From contig JARWKL010000011.1 in assembly GCA_029961685.1 (NCBI GenBank), positions 8,932,723 to 8,996,722 on the forward strand: a DNA stretch of 64,000 nucleotides, read 5' to 3'. The notes under the pieces were generated by a model. The model had not been told where the DNA came from, ran no database searches, and worked only from the letters and a program-made list of their open reading frames with translations. The translations under genes were made by a program, and so were the position numbers. Positions 47,511 through 57,947 of this stretch are shown piece by piece. Positions within the stretch are counted from its first letter, which is position 1, and every line of letters begins with the position of its first letter. Source of the DNA: Aristolochia californica (lineage: Eukaryota > Streptophyta > Magnoliopsida > Piperales > Aristolochiaceae).

Positions 47511-50044
47511 ATGCTAGTGTGGAGCCGAGGAGATTATTCAGAGTGGGTGTCTAAATAGATATGGGTGTTTTCTTCACATAAGAGGAGATCTTGAGACTAT
47601 GAGGCCCAAGGTCCACGATCTCAAGGTTTGTGTAAAACGCCTTCACTAGAAGGGGATACACGGGCTCCTCTCTCTCCACTAAGATCATGTAAGGCTGGAA
47701 GAGCTTTAAAAAATCTTCTATTTCCCATCACCAGTAGAATCATTGGTTTTACTTGCAACCTCCCTAATCAAAACTGCAACAACATTCTCTATAACATCTG
47801 AAGAAACTCCTCTACTCTCATAGATGTCTTGTTTTAAACTCTATAAGCTTTCCTATGAGAAGAATAACCCAAGAAAACTCCTATATCAATATGGAGTCTA
47901 GTTTCCCTAATTTTTCCTTTGGTTTTTTCAATATGAATAATTTGCATCCAATGGTTATAAAATAAGTAATATTGGGAAGGGTGCCCATATACAACACATA
48001 CAGAGTTTTGTTGAAAAGTGGCCTTATGCCTACTTGATTAATGATGTAACATGCGGTATTTACAGCTTTGATCCGAAACCTATGTGCATGTTGTATGCAT
48101 GAACCATAGCTCTAGCCATTTCGATTAAGGTTTAATTTCTTTTCTCAATAACACCATTTTGTTGAGTTTGAGGAGCTAAGAATGTATGGTATATACTATA
48201 TACTCCTCAAAATGTGAATTTTAAAATTCTGCTCCAAGGTCACTCCAAATTTTGATAATGTTGTAGCTTTGTTCCTTTTGAACTTTTTCAAATAATTTAA
48301 CGAAGGTTAGAAAAACATCATCCTTATGGGCTAGGAAATCTACTCATGTCAACCTTGAATAGTCATCTACCACCACTAGGCTAAAGCGGTTCCCATTTAG
48401 GCTTAAAGTTTTGGTAGATCCAACTAAGTCCATGTGGGTTAGTTGAAGAGGATAAGAGGTTGAAACTATATTATTAGCCTTGAAAGACGTTTTGTATTGC
48501 TTTCCAAGTTTTCTCTCTTACAAATTTTTGATCTGGTAGTCCTCTCACTAGGATCTTTTTCACTAATTTGTTTAAGGAATCTATTCCAATATGTCCTAGT
48601 CTATTATGCCATAACCAATATTCATCAATTTTTACACCCAAACAGATGACATTAGTTAAGGGTATATTGACCATGTTAGCTACATAGAGATTCCTATATC
48701 TATGTCCCTCTAGAACTAGTTCATCATTCTCATTCTTTACTAAGCATTTGTCCTTTTTCAAATGAAAAAAAATTTCCTTTATCACAAAATAGACTAATGC
48801 TAAGTAAATCATGCATCAACCCTTCTATGTAATATACATCCGATATGAAAGAGGTTGAGGTACTGATTTGACCAATTCCTTTCATTGTACCTTTGCTATT
48901 GTCTCCAAAAGTTACATGACCACCATCTTTGGGATTGAGTTCAACGAACTTCTTCTTGTCATCGATCATGTGCCTTGAGCAACCGCTATCCAAAATCCAA
49001 TTTTTTTTTCAATGCATTGGCTCGGAGACATACCTCTTTGGAAGTTGTAGATTCGTTATCAATGTCTTCTAAAGTCATGAGTTCAACGTCACATTCTTCT
49101 TCTTCCGATTGGCTAGACTCTTCTTCCATTACATCCCAAGCTATGATCAAAATTTTCTTCTTTTTTTTGGGATCTTTGCTTGAGGAAGGGGTTCTTTTTT
49201 TCTAACTTTGGACATTTGTTCCTTCTATGTTCTATTTTACCACACTCAAAAAAAATATCAATTATCTTTTGAGATTTGTCATTTTGAGTTCTAAATTGGC
49301 ATTTTTTGAAGTTCTTCTTTTCCCTATAGTCTCTTTGAAGATGTCTGGTGATGAAACTCACTTCATCTGAGTTCACTTCACTAGAATTACTTTCAGCTCA
49401 TGTTTTGGCCTTAAGAGAAATGTTCTTCTTCTTAGGTTGTTCTTCCTCTACATCTTTTGGTTCCATCTAATATGTGGCAAGGATTCCTAGTAGCTCTTCT
49501 GAGCTTATTGTTCTAAAATTAACATTTTCACGAATGGTTTTCTTCCTCATGTTCCACAACATTGGAAGTGCCTTGAGAAGCTTTTCATTTGCCTATATAA
49601 GGAAATCTCTTCTCCTAAGATATTCAACTCATTTATTATATGCGTGAATCTTGAGTTCATCTTAGTAATTGGGTCACCCAATTTCATTTTAAATTCATCA
49701 TATTGCTCTATCAATACACTGATTCTAGAGTCTTTAACTCTGGTGGTTCCTTTATTAATGGCCTCAAGTATTTTCCAAATTTCTTTAGTGCTCTTACATA
49801 TGGAGACCTGATTGAGCTCGTTTGATCCTAGGGCTCATAACAAGATGTTTGTTGTCTTGGAGTTTGTTTTGACATTTTTCTTATCTTCCCTCGTCAGCTC
49901 ACTACATTCTTTTGCAACCAAGATGCTATTTTCAAGCTTTTGAGGCTCAAAATGGCCATTCTTGGTTACATGCCAAATGTCTGAATCCATGGATTGAAGG
50001 AAGAATTCCATTCTTACCTTCCAATATCCATAATTTCGTTCCAT
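47511..50044 (-). pseudogene. Copia copy B: gag, protease, integrase, deleted pol, extra-ORF piece
   Basis: Minus strand: gag start with WKVRMEFFLQSMDSDIWHV (50044-49835), degraded zinc knuckle (49376-49113, one Cys replaced by Phe and Gly-His changed), protease MDSGCSRHMIDDKK (48993), GAG-pre-integrase YWLWHNRLGHIG (about 48610), integrase remnants to 47850. Next comes the ~80-bp segment also seen at the start of the copy A insert. The RT and RNase H regions are absent, and an extra-ORF fragment follows at 47720-47511. Confidence 0.8.
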
Positions 50045-50494
50045 TGTATAAAGATGGACAGTTGTGTTGAATTTATGGAAAAGTGAAATACTTCATTGAC
50101 ATCAATAACTTGTTGTAACCGGAGTACATGAACCTCTATTTATAATAGAGGAAGGTAGTAGAGTCTAATTACAATAAAACTACCCTTGTCCCAATTACAC
50201 CCAAACTCTAACACTTAAGGTAAGTCCTAACATAATTAGGTAACTCAATATTGATAAAAGACAAATATAACTTAAACTAAAACTCTTCTTGGTCGTGACC
50301 CTAAGATAAAGATACTTTTGTGAGTCCTTCTTGATCTTCCAACTGATGTGATAAGGATGCCAGCTCTTGGTAATCATTATGGGTCCTACTTCTTATGGGC
50401 TTAGGCCCATCTTGTGGGCTTTCCTTGGTCATGTGGCCCATCTTATAATAATCTTACATATGTGGGCCTTCCTTGGTCGTTTGGGCTTGATCTT

Positions 50495-50901
50495 TGTAGA
50501 ATTTAGGATCTCATGAAAGGAACTTTAGATCAACAAGAAAGAAGAAGAAGAAGAAGAGAGAAGGAGAAGAGAAGAAGAAGAACGTGGAAGAAGAGAGTTT
50601 GGATTAAGGGAGAAGAAGGTTGCGTCAAAAAGAAAGATGAGGGCTGGACGAATTTGTGGAAATAGAGGAGAGTGCTTCAATGCCCTACCTCTTAGCCAAT
50701 GCCTTTATTTATAGTTTTACAATACCCTTAGGGCTACAACTTGATAAAACAAAAGACATAAAAGGAACACATATTTACACTTCTATGCCATCTTTATGGA
50801 AAGTACCATATTTTACACATATGCCACTCCTTTGACGTGTGGGCTTCTTGTCTTGAGCTCGTGGGCATGAGCCCATCTTCCAACAATCTTATCTTCCAAC
50901 A
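50495..50901 (-). mobile_element. LTR related to 37076-37500, nested in copy B
   Basis: The minus strand starts TGTTGGAAGATAAG and ends CTAAATTCTACA, with ctataaataaagg as TATA box and agcccta(a)ggg as in the LTR at 37076. Another LTR-like piece with tataaatagagg (about 50120) lies between it and the gag start. The exact nesting order is unclear. Confidence 0.5.
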
Positions 50902-51002
50902 GGGTGACATATTGTTCTTTGGGAAGGAGCAATTTATCTTGAGATACCATTTATCTTTTTCAAAATCAAGGAAAATTTGAGTTCAATTAAGTTATTGGCC
51001 TA

Positions 51003-51013
51003 CTCTGATACCA
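51003..51013 (-). other. Primer-binding site of Copia copy B
   Basis: The minus strand reads TGGTATCAGAG two bases after the LTR end, matching the initiator-Met tRNA site. Confidence 0.75.
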
Positions 51014-51015
51014 AT

Positions 51016-52572
51016 TGTTGACCTAGGTGGCTTCTCAAGAGGGGGTGAATTGAAATATTCAAATTAAAACTAATTTGTGCGTGTGATAAAAAAATCAAGC
51101 AAAAATGTAATTCAACTTAAATAATAACATACACTCACCACTAGAATAAATAGATTTTTTGTTATAGATGTTCCCCTTGTGGTAGTCACCACCCAAGAAC
51201 CCTTGCTTGGAAAAATTCCACAATTAAGCTCTGAAACCTAAAAAAATACAAAAGAGATTCCGGCTCTCTTTGGCTACATGTTGCTCAATACGCAATTTTA
51301 CACAATACCAAATTTCCAAAGAGATTGTTGCTAGATTCTAGCTCTAGCTAGGTCTTTCAATCTAGATTATTAGGTTCTAGATGAACCTTTCACAAATACA
51401 TAAAAAGAAAGGAAAAACTATACCTTTACTTGGAGAGATGCTTCTCCATGAGAGATTTAAGTTGCTTCCTCCTTTGTAGCATGATGTGAAATGATCAAGG
51501 AGCTTGTACTATGATGAATGCAAGGATAGTTGAAAGAGAACGAAGGCTTTCCAAGTGTCTAACTCTCACTCTTTCTCTCTAAAACACTTTTGATAGGAAT
51601 TTGCAAGATAAAGGTTTGTTGAAGATATGCCAATAAATGCTCATTCACTCTACTCGCGGTTTGGTGGGGCTATTTATAAGCTTCCCAACTCAAATTAGCC
51701 TTTATTTTCTATTTTTAAACATCAATACTTTTATTTATCAATCAATCGAGCATAAACGACTACTTTTTTGTTAGACAATGACTTATTAATCAATGGATTG
51801 ATCAATCAATATGTTATCGTTTGTAAAAAAAAGTTAAGATGATTTATCAATTGAGATTCCCTTGGGTTATGCAATACAAGTATGATCGATCAATGTATTT
51901 TATTTTTATCAATCATACTTAAAGTCCTTTACTGGCCAGGTTGTCATTGATCGATCAATCCATGGAAATTATACTTGCCAGGATAGCAATGATCAATCAA
52001 TCCTAGTGGGATGATCGATCATGCGTTATAGCATGAAATAACCATATCCTGGATGTTTGATCAATCAACTAAGGTTGATTGATCATGCTTTATATTTTTG
52101 GCCTACATAGTTTTGGATAATTGATCATCACCAATGGCTGATCGATCATTCCAATGTCAGTTTAAAAAATAGACTTTATAAAGTATGTGAATTTTTCTCT
52201 AAGTGCTTTAACATGTTTCTAAGACATGTTTATGATGATCCTAAACATGTCTATACGAAATTTATAACCTAAAGCTCCAATTTCACAAATGTATTTAAGG
52301 AATAGATACTTTGGAATGCTCTCTTAAAAAAATATACTGAGTTTAGATGTTTTCCTATAACACTTGAACTCGAGTCTTCTTGTTGTCTTCTTTCTTGTGG
52401 GTTCTTCTTCTAAAGATGTTCTTCAATTGTCTTTGAGGTCTTGATTTTGGCTTTTGATGTTTTAGACCTTGAGATGCTCTTGAAGGTGAAATATTTGAAA
52501 TACTTGGATTTTCAAGTTATTAATTCAATTAAGTTTTGTTATCATCAAAAGAAATGTGGGAGTCAACCAACA
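51016..52572 (-). mobile_element. 5' LTR of Copia copy B (1557 bp)
   Basis: The minus strand starts TGTTGGTTGACTCCC at 52572 and ends GGTCAACA at 51016, followed by the primer-binding site. U3 carries a dense array of tgatcgatca-like palindromes (about 51730-52170), and a TATA box (cttataaatag) lies near 51675. The length fits Sirevirus LTRs. Confidence 0.8.
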
Positions 52573-53160
52573 GTCAATAATCCCTATCTCAAATAGGTTT
52601 TGTAACGAATATTTCCTTTACATTTTTGGATGGGATGAAGGGTCCACTCATGATAGCTTCCCATAATTCAAATCCAATGGATTGTATGAAAAATCCATTC
52701 TTAATCTCCACTTTTGGTATTGTGAAGTAATGAGTAAGGGAGCCGAAAAGGGATCATATCCCTCTTGAAACATAATTTATATTGGAGATGTCATTTTATT
52801 GATTCAAAATCAAGGGGATTTTGGCACCACTTAAGTATTTCACCTACTTTGATACCAATTGTTGGCCCAGGTGGCTTATCAAGAGGGGTGAGTTGGGTAT
52901 TTTCAATTAAAAACTCAGAAAGGTCTGTAAACAAAGAATCATGCAATATATCAATTTCAATGAAAAATGAACATTCACAAACCATGAGACAAGGAGATTT
53001 TTTGTTGTCGATGTTCCCCTAATGGTAGTCATTGCCCAAGAACCCTTGCTTGTGAAATTCCACCACTTCAAATTAAAAGATGAACTCCTAGTGACAAAAA
53101 AGAATTTTTTTTTTGAAGAGTTAGTTGGATCCCAAAACTTGTCTTGCATACTTTTTCCCA
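52573..53160 (-). mobile_element. Third Copia copy: LTR end, primer site and gag start
   Basis: 52860-53070 matches the LTR end. The minus strand reads TGGTATCAAAG at about 52847-52857. The following gag start (toward 52600) resembles that of copy B. Copy B's LTR abuts it at 52572, so B appears to have inserted into this older copy. Confidence 0.6.
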
Positions 53161-53741
53161 AACTTCTCAATGTGGATACTTGTGACAAGGTTGGTATAAT
53201 CTTGATTGAGTTAGCTCAATGGTTGAAGATCCTCATTTTTTAGTTTGACTACAAAATACGAATTAAAATATATTAATAATTTATCATTAGATTTATAAAT
53301 AAACTTTTGGCATATTAAGAAATTAACACTAATATACACTCCTATATTATTTCATAAAACTTAAATAACTTTCATATTATAATGATATATTTATATAACG
53401 GATCTGGCAGCAGCAATAGCCACACTCACGGTATTGCTCTCTACATTGCAATCTCTTTTTGACAACCTCTTAGTTCTTTCTGAACGAGAAGAATTATCCT
53501 AGAACTATGCCCTTTTTGGGGTTAAGTGGAGAACTTTTACAACTCAAGCTTAAGGAATTAACCGAAGAGTTAAAAAGAACTCACAAAACAGCGTGATACA
53601 CCAAGCTCATCTGGGACTTCTACCAGATCTCCATTGCAAGAAAAGGATGCCATAACGTCAGCCTAGAAGCAGACGGATGACTTTAGTGTTTTAATAAACA
53701 CAGGTCGACCCAGGATTTCTACCGGTCATGCTAGGCATGAG

Positions 53742-54530
53742 ATGGAAATCACAACCCAATCTTCTATGAAGAAAGGGGAATCAGGGATTTCTACATGCCA
53801 GTCTCGAGCTGGAAAGGAAGACAATATGACTCCAGAACTCATGGAGACAGATATGCCCCAGAAAGATACTTCTTTCAAGGCATGTTTAGTTACCCCATCT
53901 GAGCTCACAAGGTTGACAAGCCTGGGAAAACTAGATAAAAAAGTGTTTAATATATTCAATTTTCATATGAAAGTCAAACCTCTAAAGCTCCAAGACATTA
54001 TGTCTACAAAACCTTTGCTATGCCCTCAAAAGGTGGCCAGTGATAATTCAAAAGAGTCAACTTGCCATAAGACTCAGTTCCAGAATTGGAATGAAAATCT
54101 TGGCATAGGGATTCATACTCCCTTCATAACCACGGACACTAGTGAACGCTGGAAGCGTTTGGTGATTCATCCAAAAATGGATGGTAAATATGTCAATATG
54201 TTATACACATACGGACTAATTGGACAAATCTTTATACGAGCAACATATTTAACTGTACTCGAAAGATTACCAAAAGAAATAACTGAGGCATGCAAGAGTT
54301 TTTACTCTGCTACCATGTCTAAAGCTATAAGGTTGAAATTCGTTTCTTCCATAGTAGAAATTGTGGAAAACAACAAAGTTATATTGAGTCTTTCGGTGAT
54401 AACTCTTGAAATCCTTGACAAAGAAGCAAAGCTTCCGAATTTCGATCCCAAGCTAAAACCAAAATCACGACCATGTCCCAAAGAGGTTTGGAACAACAGA
54501 AGGACCATGGGAATTAAAAATATTATCTAG
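53742..54530 (+). pseudogene. Unrecognised ORF just upstream of the viral promoter
   Basis: A 262-codon frame. The N-terminal third is polar; the middle has ERWKRLVIHPKMDGKYVNML and a Leu/Ile-rich segment, and the C-terminus is basic. Similar protein-like sequence continues past the stop in 54531-54860 (IVSKSYKKSPT, then MEETLKKILNGKIPAS), so the original product was longer and the frame is broken. It ends about 540 bp before the TATA box of the viral leader, the place of the last gene in a caulimovirid genome. I do not recognise the family. It shows no reverse transcriptase or capsid zinc finger. Confidence 0.5.
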
Positions 54531-54941
54531 TACCTTCAACTACTAGATCAAAAAAGGAAGAGCTACGTATACAAAACCTCAGTTCCACTCACTATTGTAT
54601 CAAAGAGCTATAAGAAGTCTCCAACCAATGTACACAAATAAATGGAAGAAACACTCAAAAAAATACTTAACGGGAAAATCCCAGCAAGTAAAAACACAAA
54701 AGAAAGTTTTTACGGCATGGCCAGTTTACTTTCAACAAATTGCATAAATTCCAATTATGCACCAAAAAACCATCAGAAGACAGCATGTCAGAATGAAGGA
54801 AAGTCAGCAGCCACATCAACCGATAAGTTAGCAGCCAGAAAGGCAGAAGACAAAATGTGAGTCAGTAAAAAAGACAAAGATAAAAGATTCTTTTACGTTA
54901 GCAAGTTGATGTCAAAAGAAGAAAAGTCATTGTTACCCCTG

Positions 54942-54957
54942 CTTTCGTCGACGAAAG
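54942..54957. promoter_or_regulatory. Perfect 16-bp palindrome upstream of the viral TATA box
   Basis: CTTTCGTCGACGAAAG is its own reverse complement. It lies about 112 bp before the TATA box, where pararetroviral promoters carry activating sites. It contains CGTCGACG, related to the TGACG-type half-sites bound by plant bZIP factors. Function is inference. Confidence 0.45.
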
Positions 54958-55068
54958 GTAATAATGCAAAGACAGAAATGAAAAGATGAAAAGACAAAAG
55001 ATACTCTTTGTCTTTAAACACAAACTCTTTGATCAAGGTAAAAGGGGAAGAAAAGAAAAACCCCTCAT

Positions 55069-55076
55069 CTATAAAT
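55069..55076 (+). promoter_or_regulatory. TATA box of the pararetroviral promoter
   Basis: ctataaat sits between the upstream ORF and the leader that carries the primer-binding site, the position of the full-length transcript promoter in Caulimoviridae. Purine-rich and ctttgtctttaaacac sequences lie upstream. Confidence 0.6.
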
Positions 55077-55321
55077 TCGTAGCTCTAACAGATTTAAAGG
55101 CATTCAAAAAATAACTCTGAATTTTTTGAGAAGAAGAAGGCGATCTGAGAAAGAAGGCAATTTTTGATGAGCATCCTCTGAAAAAGTTCTTAAAGCACGG
55201 TATGTGCAAAACAACCGTAATGGCTGAGTAGTAAAGAGGGAGCCGACCGGTAACATGGTCGGTAACTTCGGGAGTTATGTATTATGTATTTATATTTTGA
55301 AACAATATTTCAATTTTCCGC

Positions 55322-55373
55322 ATGTGTGTAATATTTAAATTCATTCAATTTTTGTTTTTACTATTCATGTTCA

Positions 55374-55462
<89 letters not shown>

Positions 55463-55873
55463 TCTCTACAATATATGTTTTTACTTTTTGAAAGTACTGT
55501 TCATTTTTACTATTCATGTTTACTGTTCACTTGTAATAGTAATTGTATCGAAATAGTGCCCAATAGGATCCAAGCTAGGGACTTAGTAATATTCGGCTAC
55601 GCTCTGAGGTAGAAAATGAAACGGAGCTGTGCTCTACCCTACTGAAGCAGCCATGGAGCCACATCTGTTGACATATATGGCTTGGAGAATTTTGAAAACC
55701 GTGAGGTCGTATAACGATTTAGCCCACATGGTGTTAAGCCGTCAGGAATAGGGTCAAACCCGGAATAGTACCGAGTAGCAGTAGAAGTCATGTCGGGCCT
55801 ATTAGATCTTAAAATGGTGTTTAGGAGAGTTCCAATTGTTGTCAAGTGTTGTGTCATTAAAATCTCGCATAAA
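55322..55873 (+). other. Viral leader copy L1
   Basis: Non-coding leader between promoter and primer site. Its parts recur at 57709-57947 (first half) and 60912-61205 (second half), with tactattcatgtt, cccaataggatccaagct, gtaatattcggct and gtgttaagccg blocks. Short ATGs occur, as in known caulimovirid leaders. Confidence 0.7.
55376..55459. repeat. (TA)42 microsatellite in the viral leader
   Basis: 84 nt of pure TA. The homologous spot in leader copy L2 (about 57762) has only about four TA units. Confidence 0.95.
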
Positions 55874-55886
55874 TGGTATCAGAGCC
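55874..55886 (+). other. Viral primer-binding site, copy 1
   Basis: TGGTATCAGAGCC, complementary to initiator-Met tRNA, the minus-strand primer used by Caulimoviridae and Copia elements. It is followed by aaggattagctttggttc, repeated at 61219. Confidence 0.85.
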
Positions 55887-56199
55887 AAGGATTAGCTTTG
55901 GTTCTTTCTGTTAAGGTTTACATACTCCCAAAATAGTTACGACCCAAACTGTCACATCCCAAACAACATTTGTAATCCACAAATGTATCAAAGACCTCGA
56001 TCCGTCGGTCAGAAGGAACTTAACTGTCCTTCATATGACACAGTGTTAAAAACTGGACACACCCATGTTTGTCCAATAATAGGCTATCCATATGGATGAC
56101 ATGACAAACATAATCCAATGGATTATCTAAGCCTTGTAAGTTCAAGATGAACTCATGGATAAAAGGTGAAACTCACCAACTCTTCATATCAGTTCCAAA

Positions 56200-57276
56200 A
56201 TGGAACAAATGAGATTTATCCCAATAATACAACCTATCATGACCCAACGACATGATAACCAGATCGAATTCCAATGCATCTGAATTCTACAATTAAGAGA
56301 TCGACTCAATCGATTCAAAACCAAACTCAAAGAGTTAGAAGAAAACCCTCTAGTTGTAATCTACGACAATAATGGTAGGAGAATAATCCAAGATGGACGA
56401 TCCTTAGGGCTTGGTCCAAAAGGATTTAAAAGGATCATTCAAGATCTGCAAAAACAGATTAAGATTGAACAAAAAGAGCTCAAGAATATGCTATCTAAGT
56501 AATTCTTAGAGAAATTGGTTATCATCCTTCAAGAAGAAATTGAAAGGATGAACCAAGAAGACATCATAAACCAAAATGTAGAAATTGTTTCAATTAGTGA
56601 AACCTCTACGCAAAAACATGATAAACCAGTACAAGTATAGAGATACTGGTACGTTCTCTTTATCAGACGACAACCTGAAATATATGATTCTTGGGAAGAA
56701 GGCCAAGACCAAGTCATAGGATTCCCCGGTAACTCTCATAGAAAGTTCATGACAAAAGAAGATGCTGAACAAGCATGGACAACATTCCAAAAATGACCCT
56801 TGGATTCATTGGATAAATCCTGCTTCGAAGGAATAGGAAACCCAAGGCCCAATGCCTATGTTCCACTTCACATCGATGATGGTACATAACCATATAAAGC
56901 CTTAGGTCCACCAATAGGAAACAGTGACATAGTCATCCATTCCAACCAAACCTTAGAGTCTTATTGGAAGGACCCTTACTAGGTTAGAAAATTTGTCGAC
57001 AATCTACAATAGAAAGTTGATTTTCTGTATGATGAACGAAAACATAGAGAAATAATGAAATGTCAAAATATCCTAGAAAATATTCTAGAAACAATTGACC
57101 ATGGAAATAGTCCTTTTTTCTTTAAAGACTTAACAGAACTAAAACAAAGTTTAGATAATCTAAACAAAGACAAAATGCAAGAACTTCTAACCCAAGTCTT
57201 AGCATTAAAAGAACGTCTAGGTTCTTCCAGTCCTTTATGGTATAAAACCTGGTTTACACCTTGGACTCTAGAATGA
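56200..57276 (+). pseudogene. Viroplasmin-domain (TAV-like) gene, block P1, broken
   Basis: Caulimovirid transactivator/viroplasmin proteins form inclusion bodies and help translate polycistronic RNA. Here broken frames run from about 56200 to 57276. A coiled-coil-like region comes first, then the viroplasmin signature YDSWEEGQDQVIGFPGNSH at about 56680-56740, then a 73-codon segment (57055-57276) that is Lys/Leu-rich. At least five stops or shifts occur. Homologous copies are at 60700-59870 (minus) and 62880-63692 (plus). The N-terminal domain of eukaryotic RNase H1 has the same fold, but the viral leader and primer site upstream favour a virus. Confidence 0.65.
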
Positions 57277-57708
57277 TCTATAAGAAGAAACTTTTAGATC
57301 GTCTAGAAAGAAAGAGAGATGGCCTTGCCTTCGCTCTACTTCAAATACACACTCTTCAGCTTGAAGATGACAAAATCCAGGCAATAGTGTGGTACAATTA
57401 TCTATGGAAAAGATATAATGATCGCCTAGAGGCAAGATCAAAAGAATTAAAAAAAAGCTAAACCTCTTAGCTTCATAAAAATGATCTATAGAGAAAGACT
57501 ATTAGATCGTTAACTCTGGTACGCATAACAAGAGATCGAATTCTGCAAACCAAAGATAATCTCAGACCAAGAAATGAAACCACCATAGCTTATATCGAGT
57601 TTCAGGTTGAAGGGATGAGATTAAATCTTAGAACATACGCACTACTATGCATGATTCGAAGACTTCAAAGAAAGTTTCAAGAATTAGCTCTATGAATGAG
57701 TTTTTCTA
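57261..57708 (+). pseudogene. Frame after the TAV-like gene, block P1
   Basis: Overlaps the end of the previous frame. 57261-57461 has KKKLLDRLERKRDGLAFALL, and a second, similar unit (ERLLDR near 57497) follows, suggesting an internal duplication. It is helical and charged with no known domain. The similarity to block P2 ends at 57708, where a second leader copy starts. Confidence 0.45.
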
Positions 57709-57947
57709 TGTGTGTAACATTTAAATTCGTATAGTGTTTGTTTTTACTATTCATGTTCCGCATATATATATGGATCTCTTCAGTATATGTTTTTACTATT
57801 CAAAAGTACAGTGTATTTTTACTTTTCATTTTTACTATTCAAGTTTATTGTTCACTCGTAATAGAAATAGTATTAAAATAGTGCCCAATAGGATCCAAGC
57901 TAAGGACTTAGTAATATTCGGCTACGCTCTGAGGTAGAAAACAAAAT
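57709..57947 (+). other. Viral leader copy L2
   Basis: Repeats the first half of L1 (gtgtgtaa.atttaaattc to gctctgaggtagaaaa) without the long TA run. It is cut at both ends: joined to block P1 on the left and to inverted block P2 on the right. Confidence 0.75.
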
